The notes under the pieces are model-generated. The model saw only the letters and a program-made list of their open reading frames with translations. It ran no database searches and was not told where the DNA came from. A stretch of DNA of 64,000 nucleotides from Deltaproteobacteria bacterium (GTDB taxonomy: Bacteria; Myxococcota; JADLHZ01): positions 62,001 through 126,000 of the forward strand of contig JADLHZ010000108.1 in assembly GCA_020848545.1 (NCBI GenBank), given 5' to 3'. Every line of letters starts with the position of its first letter. Within the stretch, counting starts at the first letter, position 1. The position numbers and the translations under genes were made by a program. Shown here piece after piece: positions 8,515 to 17,867 of the stretch.

Positions 8515-9765
8515 GTGCGTGCGCTCGGCACATGGGAGACGTTTTGCGCGACAATGCACGACGCGCTCGGCGGTGGCACGGTCATCGCCTGCGCCGCCGA
8601 GCTCTTCGCGCCCATCTCTGACGAGGCCGTCAGCGGGGCGGCGGCGACCTTGTGCCGCACCCATCCCGTCCTCACCTTCAGCCCGAGCGGCGGCCGCTTC
8701 GTCCCGCACTGGCGCGCCATCGCCGTCGAGAAGGTGGCGATCCCGGAGCCCAGCGAGTTTCTGGACGCGCTGACCAATCGCTCGTTCCCGGCTGGTGCTC
8801 CGCCGGTCGCGATCGCAACATGCGGCCGAATGGTCGGCGTCGCGTTTCACCACGCGATCGTGGACGGCCTCAGCGCGTTTCGCTTCCTCCGCGACCTCGT
8901 CGAGCTCGCCTACGCGCCACGCGAGCTGCAGAGCCCCGGCGCGCTCGGCCCGTCGGTCGAGGCCAGAATCGGCGCCCGACACGGCGCGACGAGCCTGTGG
9001 ACGAACCTGCGGGAAAACGTCGCCCACGAGTGGCGATCGCGCGCCGCCACGCCGCACAAGGCCCGCTTTGAACAGCATGTGCCGTTCGCTCGTCGCACGA
9101 CGCGGCACCTCGCATTCGCGTTGCCGCAACACGAGAGCGAAGCGGTCATCGCGCATGGCAAGAGCAGCGGCGCCGGGCTGCACGCGTGGCTCGCGGCCGC
9201 CGAGCTCCTCGCGAACCGCGATCAGTTTTTCGCCCGCCGCGCCGACACGTTCTTGCGCCACCACACAGCGATCGACCTGCGCGAGGCCGCCGGCATGTCG
9301 CCACGCGAGCTCGCGTGCGCGATCGCCGTCGTCGACACGGCGCACGCCGTGGCCGGAAAAACGATGCGCGCGCTCGCGGCAGAGATCGCCGGAGCGCTGC
9401 CGATCGCCCGCGCGCGCCGCGGCCGCATGGCGACGAAGTTCCCCCGCTGGCTCGCGCACGCCGGCGTTCGCCTCACCCTGCGCTCGAGCGAGGCCGATCG
9501 ACGCTTCCTTTACCAAAGCTCGCTGACGAACTTGGGGCGCCTGGCCGATCATCCGGCCGACGCACACATCGCGCGCTACTTCGCCAACTCCGGCCGCATC
9601 GTCGGCGACTTTCCCTTCTTGGCGCAGGTCTTCTCGCACCGCGGGATCGTCCAAGGGGCCTTCTCCTACTGCGAGCCGCTGATGAGCCACACGGCGGCCA
9701 CCGAACACTTTGAGCGCTTCCGCGCACACGCACTGCAGAGCGCCGCCCTGCGCCGAGCGGCCTAG
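8515..9765 (+). CDS. Condensation-domain/acyltransferase-like protein (HHxxxDG)
   Basis: 416 residues containing HHAIVDG at residues 112-118, the active-site signature of condensation domains, PapA-type and wax-ester-synthase-type acyltransferases. The protein is stand-alone: no carrier or adenylation domain is attached, and it is close to the length of one such domain. No membrane helix or signal peptide is evident. A GAGGT element seven bases upstream of the GTG supports the start. It sits 60 bp after the membrane protein gene and 14 bp before the desaturase gene. Acylation of a lipid or long-chain base is a reasonable inference, not shown. Confidence 0.7.
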   Translation: MRALGTWETFCATMHDALGGGTVIACAAELFAPISDEAVSGAAATLCRTHPVLTFSPSGGRFVPHWRAIAVEKVAIPEPSEFLDALTNRSFPAGAPPVAIATCGRMVGVAFHHAIVDGLSAFRFLRDLVELAYAPRELQSPGALGPSVEARIGARHGATSLWTNLRENVAHEWRSRAATPHKARFEQHVPFARRTTRHLAFALPQHESEAVIAHGKSSGAGLHAWLAAAELLANRDQFFARRADTFLRHHTAIDLREAAGMSPRELACAIAVVDTAHAVAGKTMRALAAEIAGALPIARARRGRMATKFPRWLAHAGVRLTLRSSEADRRFLYQSSLTNLGRLADHPADAHIARYFANSGRIVGDFPFLAQVFSHRGIVQGAFSYCEPLMSHTAATEHFERFRAHALQSAALRRAA

Positions 9766-9779
9766 CTAGAGGATCACCG

Positions 9780-10811
9780 ATGCCCTTCATCACGACGACC
9801 GAACCGGAACCGCACTTCGCCCGCAGAAAGCGCTTGTTGAAAGCGCACCCCGAGATCCGCACGCTCTTCGGCTACGACCCGTGGCCGAACCTGTGGATCG
9901 TCCTCTGCATCGTCGTGCAGTTCGGCATCGCCGCGCTCCTGCAATTCGCCGTCATGCCCGGCTGGGCGCGCGCGATCGCCGTGATCGTCGCCGCGTACGC
10001 GGTCGGCGCCTTCATCGCGCACTACGGCGGCGTCATCTTCCACGAGGCGTCGCACAACTTGGTGGCGCCGACCGAGACCTTGAACCGCCTGGCCGCGATC
10101 GTCGCGAACTTCGTCAACGTCGTGCCGTGCGCGATGACCTTTCGCCGCCACCACGGGCCGCACCACAAGCACATCGGCTACCGCGCGGTCGACAACGATC
10201 TGCCGGGAGATCTCGAGCGCATCCACTTCGGGCATTCGCCGCTGCGCAAGCTCTTCTGGCTGTGCACCTACACGTTCTGGGCCGTGTTCTTCCGCGGCTT
10301 CTGGCGCAAGCCGGATCGTTGGGAGGTCTTCGGCGTCGCCGTCCAGCTCACGGTCAACGCGCTCGCGATCTATTACATCGGCTGGGTCGGCTTCGCGTAC
10401 CTCGCGATCTCGACGTGGCTCTCGTCGGGACCGCACCCGGTCGCTGGTCACTTCATCCACGAGCACTACATCTGGCACGCCGGCCAAGAGACCTATTCTT
10501 ACTACGGCATCTTGAACCGTGTGACGGCGAACCTCGGCTACCACAACGAGCACCACGACTTCGTCAGCGTGCCGGGCTCACGCTTGCCCGAGCTGCACGC
10601 GATGCTGAAGGACGAATACGCGCCGCTCTACGCCGACAATTCGTGGGCGAAGGTGATGTGGCGCTTCGTGTTCGATCCGTCGATCACGCACGACTCGCGC
10701 TTTTGTCGAGGGCTCACGCCGTCGGAAGGAGCTTCACGATCACGCCCGGATGCGGCGCGTAGCTCACCCGCAGCGCCGCTCGCTCCGGCGGGTCAACGAG
10801 CTCCAGCCTGA
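9780..10811 (+). CDS. Sphingolipid delta-4-desaturase-like (DEGS1-like) membrane desaturase
   Basis: 343 residues. Three histidine boxes, HEASH (88-92), HHGPHH (124-129) and HNEHH (255-259), identify a membrane di-iron desaturase/hydroxylase. Beyond these, the N-terminal RRKRLLKAHPEIRTLF and the ETYSYYGILN and LGYHNEHHDF segments line up with human dihydroceramide desaturase DEGS1 as I remember it, including its late SW-K-V region. This places it in the sphingolipid desaturase family rather than among ordinary acyl-lipid desaturases. Reaction on a dihydroceramide or a related long-chain base is inferred. An AGAGGA site precedes the ATG. The last ~35 residues are Ser/Pro/Ala-rich and overlap the convergent P450 gene by 98 bp. 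Confidence 0.88.
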   Translation: MPFITTTEPEPHFARRKRLLKAHPEIRTLFGYDPWPNLWIVLCIVVQFGIAALLQFAVMPGWARAIAVIVAAYAVGAFIAHYGGVIFHEASHNLVAPTETLNRLAAIVANFVNVVPCAMTFRRHHGPHHKHIGYRAVDNDLPGDLERIHFGHSPLRKLFWLCTYTFWAVFFRGFWRKPDRWEVFGVAVQLTVNALAIYYIGWVGFAYLAISTWLSSGPHPVAGHFIHEHYIWHAGQETYSYYGILNRVTANLGYHNEHHDFVSVPGSRLPELHAMLKDEYAPLYADNSWAKVMWRFVFDPSITHDSRFCRGLTPSEGASRSRPDAARSSPAAPLAPAGQRAPA

Positions 10812-11964
10812 AGCGCTTCAACATCGACCCGAGCACGAGCTGCATCTCGGTCAACGCAAACGACGCGCCGATGCACGCGCGCTGGCCGAGCGCAAAAGGC
10901 AAATAGCTCCCCTTCTTCGGCGGCGGCTTGCCTTCGACGCGGAGGAAGCGCGTGTGATCGAAGCGGTCGGGATCATGGAAGTGCGCCTCGAGCCGGTGCG
11001 TCGCGTACGGGCAGTAGCCGATGGAATCACCAGGCACGAGCGCGATGTCGTCGATCTGAAACGGCGCCGTCACCTCGCGCCCGAAGGTCGGCAGCGACGG
11101 ATAGAGCCGCAGCGACTCGTCGCACACGGCGCGCAGCACGCTGTCATCGGCGCCGCGCACGAGCTCCTGCAACGCCGGCCGCTCCGCGACGAGCATCCAC
11201 ATCCAGCCGAGCGCCGACGCCGTCGTCTCGTAGCCGGCGGAGAACATGGTCAACAGGTGGTTCACCATCCGCTCGCGCGAAAACGCCGGATCCTTTTGCA
11301 TCATCGCGTTCATGTCGAAGGGCTCCGTGCTGCCTCTTCGCTCGTCCATCAGCTCGGCGATGATCCCGCGCAGCGTCGCGAGCTCGCGCACGAAGCGCCG
11401 CGCGAAGATCTTGGGATAGCGCTTCGGCAAGTCCACCGGCAACGCGCCGCGGACGGTGATCGACCCCAAGCAGTGCGCGAGCGCCGTCACGATGCGCTGC
11501 ATGTGCTCGTCGACGTTTCGGTAGAACATGCGCTCGCCGATGACCCCGAGCGTGATCGCGAGGCTGTCTTGGTAGAGATCGCGCTCCTCGCCGACCTTCA
11601 ATGTGTCCATGTACGCGTCGATGCGCTTCTGCATGATCGGAAGAAACGCGGCGTTCGCCGCCGGCTTGAACGCGGGCTGCAAGCGGCTGCGATCTTCCTC
11701 CCACACGGCGCCTTCGGTCGTAATCAGCCCGTCGCCCAAGATGTCGGTCAGCAGCTGGTAGTCGAAGCTCTTCTTCAGCTTGTCGTTGTGCTGCACGAGC
11801 GTCGTCGCGATCGCTTCGTGATCCAAGAAGAGCCAGATGCGCCGGCTCGGGTGCGGCAGGATCAAGCGCGGCCCGAATTCGCGCCCGAACTCCAGGAACG
11901 TCTTCGCGCGATCGGTGACGAAGCCGTGCGCGAGCCGCGGCCACTCGTAGAACGGGATCTTCAG
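10714..11964 (-). CDS. Cytochrome P450
   Basis: Heme monooxygenase, soluble by appearance. The I-helix AGYETT (243-248), the K-helix ExxR (ESLR, 283-286) and the heme loop FALGQRACIG with proximal Cys364 are all present, and 416 residues is a normal bacterial length. The reading frame has no ATG, GTG or TTG near the expected start. The best candidate is a CTG that overlaps the purC stop as CTGA, implying translational re-initiation. It is the third gene of a DUF6178-purC-P450 chain, yet faces the desaturase locus, so its substrate could be a lipid; this is inference. Confidence 0.85.
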   Translation of the reverse strand: MKIPFYEWPRLAHGFVTDRAKTFLEFGREFGPRLILPHPSRRIWLFLDHEAIATTLVQHNDKLKKSFDYQLLTDILGDGLITTEGAVWEEDRSRLQPAFKPAANAAFLPIMQKRIDAYMDTLKVGEERDLYQDSLAITLGVIGERMFYRNVDEHMQRIVTALAHCLGSITVRGALPVDLPKRYPKIFARRFVRELATLRGIIAELMDERRGSTEPFDMNAMMQKDPAFSRERMVNHLLTMFSAGYETTASALGWMWMLVAERPALQELVRGADDSVLRAVCDESLRLYPSLPTFGREVTAPFQIDDIALVPGDSIGYCPYATHRLEAHFHDPDRFDHTRFLRVEGKPPPKKGSYLPFALGQRACIGASFALTEMQLVLGSMLKRFRLELVDPPERAALRVSYAPHPGVIVKLLPTA

Positions 11965-12959
11965 GCGAGCGCCTTCCTCAGGTTCTGCTCGACGCGCGCG
12001 AGCACCGGCCCCGAGTGCACCTCGAGCGGCGATCCCACCAACACTTCGTAGAGCTCGAGGTACCGGCGCGCGAGCTCGGCGCGAACGCTGTCCGGGATCT
12101 CTGGCGGCGGGCCGTCGCCCTTCCAGCCGTGCTCGATGAGCCAGCCGCGCAGAAACTCCTTGTCGAGCATGCGCGGCGTCTCCTTGGCTTTGATCCGCGC
12201 GTCGAGATCGTCGGCGTACCAGTAGCGGCTGCAGTCCGGGGTGTGCACTTCGTCGATCGCGATGATCTCTCCGCCGTGACGCCCGAACTCGTACTTCGTG
12301 TCGACGAGCACGAGCCCGCGCGCCTTCGCGTGCGCCGAGCCGGCGTCGAACAAGGTGAGCGCCAGCGCCTGCACGCGCTCCCACTCGGCGGGCGTGCAGA
12401 TCCCCCGCGCGACGATCTCCTTCGCTGAGATCGGCGTGTCATGCTCGCCGTATGCAGCCTTCGTCGACGGCGTGATGATCGGCTGCGCAAACGCTTGATA
12501 CTGCGTCATGCCCTTCGGCAGCGTGATGCCGTACGCCGCTTCGCCGCCAGCCTGATGCTTTCCTGACTCGTACTCCCGCCAAAGCGAGCCCGTCAGCCGC
12601 GCGCGCACGATGAGCTCGAGCGGGATCGCCTTGGCTTCTTTGGCGATCATCACTTGCGGATCCGGCACGCTGAGCAAGTGGTTCGGCACTTGCTTCGCCG
12701 TCTTCTCGAACCAGAAGCGCGCGATCTGCGTCAGCATCTCGCCCTTGAACGGGATGACGCCGAGCAAGCGATCGAAGGCGCTGATGCGATCCGAGACGAC
12801 GAGGATGCGCTGATCGCCGCGTGACCAATTGTCGCGCACTTTGCCCTGGTAGAAGCCGGAGAGCCCGAGCGCCTTTCCGAGCGGCGCGGCGTCGGCCAAG
12901 GCGTGCGGCATCTGTGCAATCAGGGTTGGGGCGAGGATCGTCTCCGCCTTTGTCTTCAT
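11961..12959 (-). CDS. purC: Phosphoribosylaminoimidazole-succinocarboxamide synthase
   Basis: ATP-dependent ligase joining CAIR and aspartate in purine synthesis. The 332-residue product is of the longer PurC type. It shows GFYQGKVRDNW, VVSDRISAFD (near residues 60-70), a RARLTGSLWREYESG block and a C-terminal VDTKYEFG segment, all typical of the family. The Met chosen is followed by KTKAE. Its ATG overlaps the stop of the DUF6178-like gene by 4 nt, and its stop overlaps the P450 start, so all three are likely translated together. Pairing purine synthesis with a P450 is unexpected and may reflect genome compaction. Confidence 0.95.
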   Translation of the reverse strand: MKTKAETILAPTLIAQMPHALADAAPLGKALGLSGFYQGKVRDNWSRGDQRILVVSDRISAFDRLLGVIPFKGEMLTQIARFWFEKTAKQVPNHLLSVPDPQVMIAKEAKAIPLELIVRARLTGSLWREYESGKHQAGGEAAYGITLPKGMTQYQAFAQPIITPSTKAAYGEHDTPISAKEIVARGICTPAEWERVQALALTLFDAGSAHAKARGLVLVDTKYEFGRHGGEIIAIDEVHTPDCSRYWYADDLDARIKAKETPRMLDKEFLRGWLIEHGWKGDGPPPEIPDSVRAELARRYLELYEVLVGSPLEVHSGPVLARVEQNLRKALA

Positions 12960-14626
12960 CCCTGCTCCTTGCGAACGATGAGGTTCAAGTACTGCGGCTC
13001 GGCCTCGACACCGGCCGCGAGCACGTCGCGAACGAGCGCGGCCCATACCTCGTGCAGCGTCGCGACCACTTCCGGCGGCGGCTCCAGATCCGGCAGCGCG
13101 GCGTCTTTGCTCACCACGGCATGGAACGCGCGCAGGTCCGCGGGGCTCACGCCGAAGGTGTCCTTCAGGCTCGCGCCGAGCGTCGCGCGCAACAACGCCG
13201 AGCGCAGCAAGAGATCCACGGTGACCGCGTGTATGTCCGGCTCGCAGGCTTGCAGCGACACCGCGTAGTCCGCCGCGGCCCGCGCGACGAAGCGCAGCGC
13301 GAGCATCTGCCGGGCGAGCCCTTCGATCCGCTTCTGAGCGTGCGCGAGGTCCTGGCGGGAAGCGAACGCGCGCGCTGGTTCACCCGCGGGTCCCTCGACG
13401 AAGCGCGGGATGCGCCCGAGCAACGCCTTCAGGAAGCGCTCGTCGTCGGCGTTGAGCGGGCGGCGCGAAAGACCGGGCAGGCGAAAGAGCCCCTCGCTCT
13501 CGGCCTTGCGCACCCAATCGGCGAGCTTGTGCGACTGCTCGACGCCGAGCGACAAGAGCTCGCGCAGCGGGTGCTTGCGAACGAGCGCCGCCGCCGCCTC
13601 GGGGTCGCCTGCCGACAACACCTCGAGCCCGAGCGAGATCCAATTGCGCACGTCGCGGCCCGCCGCCCGCACGCTGTCCGTCTCCGAGTACACGCGCTCT
13701 TCGAACACGCACGTCGCGTTGACGGCGTAGATCAACTCGTTCTCGAGCTCGCCGACGAGCTCCACGTCTTGCACCGCGTTCATGACGCGTACGAAGAACG
13801 AGTCAGCGAAAAACGGCTCGGCGTAGGTGACCGGCAGTGTGTGGCGCACCGCCGTGTGGCCTTCGCGCGCCTTCAACTGCGCCGCTGGCCCGCGCCGGGA
13901 GAACAGCTTGAACGCGTCGTCGCGCGGCGGAAAGCCGAGCTCCTCCAAGCGGGCGTCGCGCAGGCGCACCACCGTCTCTTCGAGCTCGGCGGCGATCGCC
14001 CACTTCGCATCGCGCATCATCGTGTCGGCGCGCTGCCAGTCGACCGAGTACAAGTCGGCGATCAAGCGCAGCGGCGAGAACGGCTTGTTGTCGTTCGCCG
14101 GCACGTCGTTCGCGGCGGTCGGCAGCGACTCGTCGAGCTCCGAGGGCTCTTCGTCGTCCATCACTTCGAGCACGAAGGTGCCGTCCGGCGTCACCAGGCG
14201 CTCGACGTCGTCGTCCGGCCAGTTCTCGTCGCGCGCGTCGTACACCTTCAAGCGGCGGAACAAGTAGAGCGTCTGCAGATCCTCATCGAGCTTCTCGAAG
14301 AGCAGCGTCGCCGTGCCGTGCCCGTGCGCGATCGCCGCTGCGAGCCAGCGCTCGATGTAGCGCAAGTCCGGCGCCGACGACGAGCCGATGCCGAGATCGA
14401 TGACGCGCTTCACCTGCTCGTCGCTGGCGAGCGCCACCACGTCGATCGCGTCGCCTTCGCCGACGTCTTGCGCCAGCGCGAAGAGCTCGAGCGGATCGAG
14501 CGCTTGGACCGCCGCGGTGACGTCGCGGCTGTTCAGGAGCTCGCGCAGGCGCTGCGCCCCACCCTTGCCGACGTCGGCGCGAAAGCGGGAGAACGGGATG
14601 ATCTTGTCGTCTCTTTCTGGGCTCAT
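12956..14626 (-). CDS. DUF6178-like protein
   Basis: 556 residues, no signal peptide or membrane helix, presumably cytosolic. It is mainly alpha-helical by composition, with regularly spaced Leu and acidic residues and repeated 'LD/DP' turns (for example AAVQALDPLELFALAQDVG). The overall pattern matches what I recall of the DUF6178 family of Deltaproteobacteria, whose function is unknown. The start ATG at 14626 is 39 bp from the divergent holB gene. It leads the 4-nt-overlapping chain with purC and the P450. Confidence 0.7.
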   Translation of the reverse strand: MSPERDDKIIPFSRFRADVGKGGAQRLRELLNSRDVTAAVQALDPLELFALAQDVGEGDAIDVVALASDEQVKRVIDLGIGSSSAPDLRYIERWLAAAIAHGHGTATLLFEKLDEDLQTLYLFRRLKVYDARDENWPDDDVERLVTPDGTFVLEVMDDEEPSELDESLPTAANDVPANDNKPFSPLRLIADLYSVDWQRADTMMRDAKWAIAAELEETVVRLRDARLEELGFPPRDDAFKLFSRRGPAAQLKAREGHTAVRHTLPVTYAEPFFADSFFVRVMNAVQDVELVGELENELIYAVNATCVFEERVYSETDSVRAAGRDVRNWISLGLEVLSAGDPEAAAALVRKHPLRELLSLGVEQSHKLADWVRKAESEGLFRLPGLSRRPLNADDERFLKALLGRIPRFVEGPAGEPARAFASRQDLAHAQKRIEGLARQMLALRFVARAAADYAVSLQACEPDIHAVTVDLLLRSALLRATLGASLKDTFGVSPADLRAFHAVVSKDAALPDLEPPPEVVATLHEVWAALVRDVLAAGVEAEPQYLNLIVRKEQG

Positions 14627-14665
14627 CGAGAGGCCGCCGGCTAGCCTGCGCCGCGCAGATTGTCT

Positions 14666-15592
14666 ATGACGTCCGCCGTGCCTCCTTCGATTCAACCGCT
14701 CGCCTACTCGCCGCACCTCAAGGCGGTGACGCCCGTGCTGTCGGCGCTGAAGAGTGGCCGCCAGCACCATGCGAACCTGTGGTCGGGCCCGGAGGGCATC
14801 GGCAAGTACCTCTGGGCGCGCAAGATCGCCCGCTACGCCTTGTGCATGAGCGGCGACGGCATCTTCGACGATCGCTGCCCGTGCGTCTCGTGCCAGCAGG
14901 GCGATCAGCACCCGGACCTCGTCGTGCTTGGAAACGAGCCGGAGTCGCTCAAGGTGGATCGGGTGCGCCAACTGCTCGCCGCCTGCGCGTTGAAGCCGAT
15001 GATCAGCGCGCGCCGCGTCGTCATCATCCGCGACGTCCATCTGTTGACGCCGCAGGCGCAGAACGCGTTTCTGAAGACGCTGGAAGAGCCGCCGGGACAG
15101 ACGATCTTCATCTTGCTCACGCACCAAGAGCGCAAGCTCCTGCAGACCATCCGCTCGCGCTGCCAACACGTGCGCTTCTCGCCGTTGGACGCGGCGTCGC
15201 TGCGGACGATCTTCCACGAGCTGCTCGCGCCCTTCGACGACGCGGCGAAGCAGAGCTTGCTCGACGCCGCCGCCGGATCCGGCGCGCAGCTGCAGCGGCT
15301 CATCGAAGCCGGCGAAGAAGACGAGCTGTTCAAGAAGCCGCTCGGGCCGCTGTTGAAGGCGCCGATCCGCGATCGCTTGGCCGCGGCCGAGACGCTGGCC
15401 GAATCGCAGCAGACGACGCAGATCGCGGCGATCCGCTTGGCCGCGCAGCTCGCCGAGTGGGCGCGCACGGGACAGCCGCATCAAACGAAGCGCGCGATAG
15501 CGTTGTTCGACGAGTTGAACGAGCTCGTCCTGCGCGCCGAGGGCAACGGGAATCGGCGCTTGCTGTGGGAGAAGTGGCTGCTCTCCGTTTAG
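14666..15592 (+). CDS. holB: DNA polymerase III subunit delta-prime
   Basis: Clamp-loader subunit, AAA+ fold. The 308 residues show a P-loop GPEGIGK near residue 42, the zinc-module cysteines in CPCVSCQQGDQHPD, the sensor-1 region with QAQNAFLKTLEEPP, and the SRC motif (RSRCQ) that supplies the arginine finger. An in-frame TTG lies two codons upstream; the ATG at 14666 is preferred. It is the first gene of a holB, ricT, metG, tatD row. Confidence 0.93.
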   Translation: MTSAVPPSIQPLAYSPHLKAVTPVLSALKSGRQHHANLWSGPEGIGKYLWARKIARYALCMSGDGIFDDRCPCVSCQQGDQHPDLVVLGNEPESLKVDRVRQLLAACALKPMISARRVVIIRDVHLLTPQAQNAFLKTLEEPPGQTIFILLTHQERKLLQTIRSRCQHVRFSPLDAASLRTIFHELLAPFDDAAKQSLLDAAAGSGAQLQRLIEAGEEDELFKKPLGPLLKAPIRDRLAAAETLAESQQTTQIAAIRLAAQLAEWARTGQPHQTKRAIALFDELNELVLRAEGNGNRRLLWEKWLLSV

Positions 15593-15711
15593 TGTTGAAA
15601 AACGGTAGCGACGGGCCGTCCGGGATGAAGAGTGATCGATCGGCTTTTTTGTTTTCCCTGGCCCTGACCCAGCCCCTGGGCCCCGACCTCCCGTGCCCTG
15701 GCCGCGCACGC

Positions 15712-15735
15712 GACCTCGACCGTGACCATGACCGC
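15712..15735. repeat. GACCNN hexamer array
   Basis: Four consecutive imperfect hexamers (GACCTC, GACCGT, GACCAT, GACCGC) in the holB-ricT spacer. Confidence 0.5.
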
Positions 15736-15975
15736 GCGGTTGCCATAAGGGCGTGTCTGGTGTGAAAACAAAGGCTTGCGTCGAGCGGCGATCGTTCGGT
15801 CGCGAAGGAGCTTTTGCTCGCCGTCGTCTCGGCGAACGCAGCGGTGGGCGCGACGACAGATTCAGCGATGCACGCAGTAGACGCCGTCGCCCATAGGCTG
15901 TGCGGCAGGCTCAGCCGTCTTTGCCGCTGAACCGCCGGAGGCCGAGGCCACGGTCGGGTTCGCGGGCAGGGTCGC

Positions 15976-16020
15976 GTGCGCGGCCAGGGCGTGCGCGGCC
16001 AGGGCGTGGGAGGCCAGGGC
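15976..16020. repeat. 15-bp tandem repeat, three copies
   Basis: Two identical copies of a 15-mer beginning GTGCGCGGCC are followed by a third with two differences, and a degenerate partial copy lies just upstream. It sits in non-coding DNA before ricT. Confidence 0.7.
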
Positions 16021-16216
16021 GAGAACGGAGCCAGGCGGACGCTCGCCGCTGTTCGCGCCGCGTTCAACACCGCCGACCCGGCCAGAAGAAGAGCCACGAT
16101 GGCCTGCTGTGCCGTTTTTTCAACGGCCTGCTGGGCCTCCCCCGAGTCCGCCCTGACGCGCGGGTCCACGACGGAACCTTGCGATCCCCGGGCATGTGAG
16201 CGAAGCCAAAGGATCT

Positions 16217-17824
<1,608 letters not shown>

Positions 17825-17867
17825 CACCCTCGACTCGCGTGCGCATGTTCTGCGATAGCCGCGGCAA

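Larger units (their letters stand above)
15593..16216. other. 624-bp spacer without a convincing gene
   Basis: The stretch between holB and ricT holds short open frames on both strands but none with gene-like composition. It contains a T-rich run near 15642-15656 that might end holB transcription, a GACCNN hexamer tract (15712-15735), and a 15-bp tandem repeat (15976-16020). On the minus strand, codons ending at 15868 read as a short tail Met-Gly-Asp-Gly-Val-Tyr-Cys-Val-His-Arg, but no intact frame with a start leads into it, so it may be a decayed gene. Confidence 0.5.

Noticed and set aside
12821-14644. A 607-codon plus-strand open frame
   Set aside because: Antisense to the DUF6178-like gene, with the biased composition of an antisense reading in GC-rich DNA.
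15625-15765. A 46-codon plus-strand open frame after holB
   Set aside because: The start is weakly signal-like, but the second half reads through the GACCNN hexamer tract and no ribosome binding site is seen.
15330-16169. A 279-codon minus-strand open frame across the holB-ricT spacer
   Set aside because: It starts with a hydrophobic stretch but passes through the 15-bp repeat as Trp/Pro/Arg-rich sequence and ends antisense inside holB.
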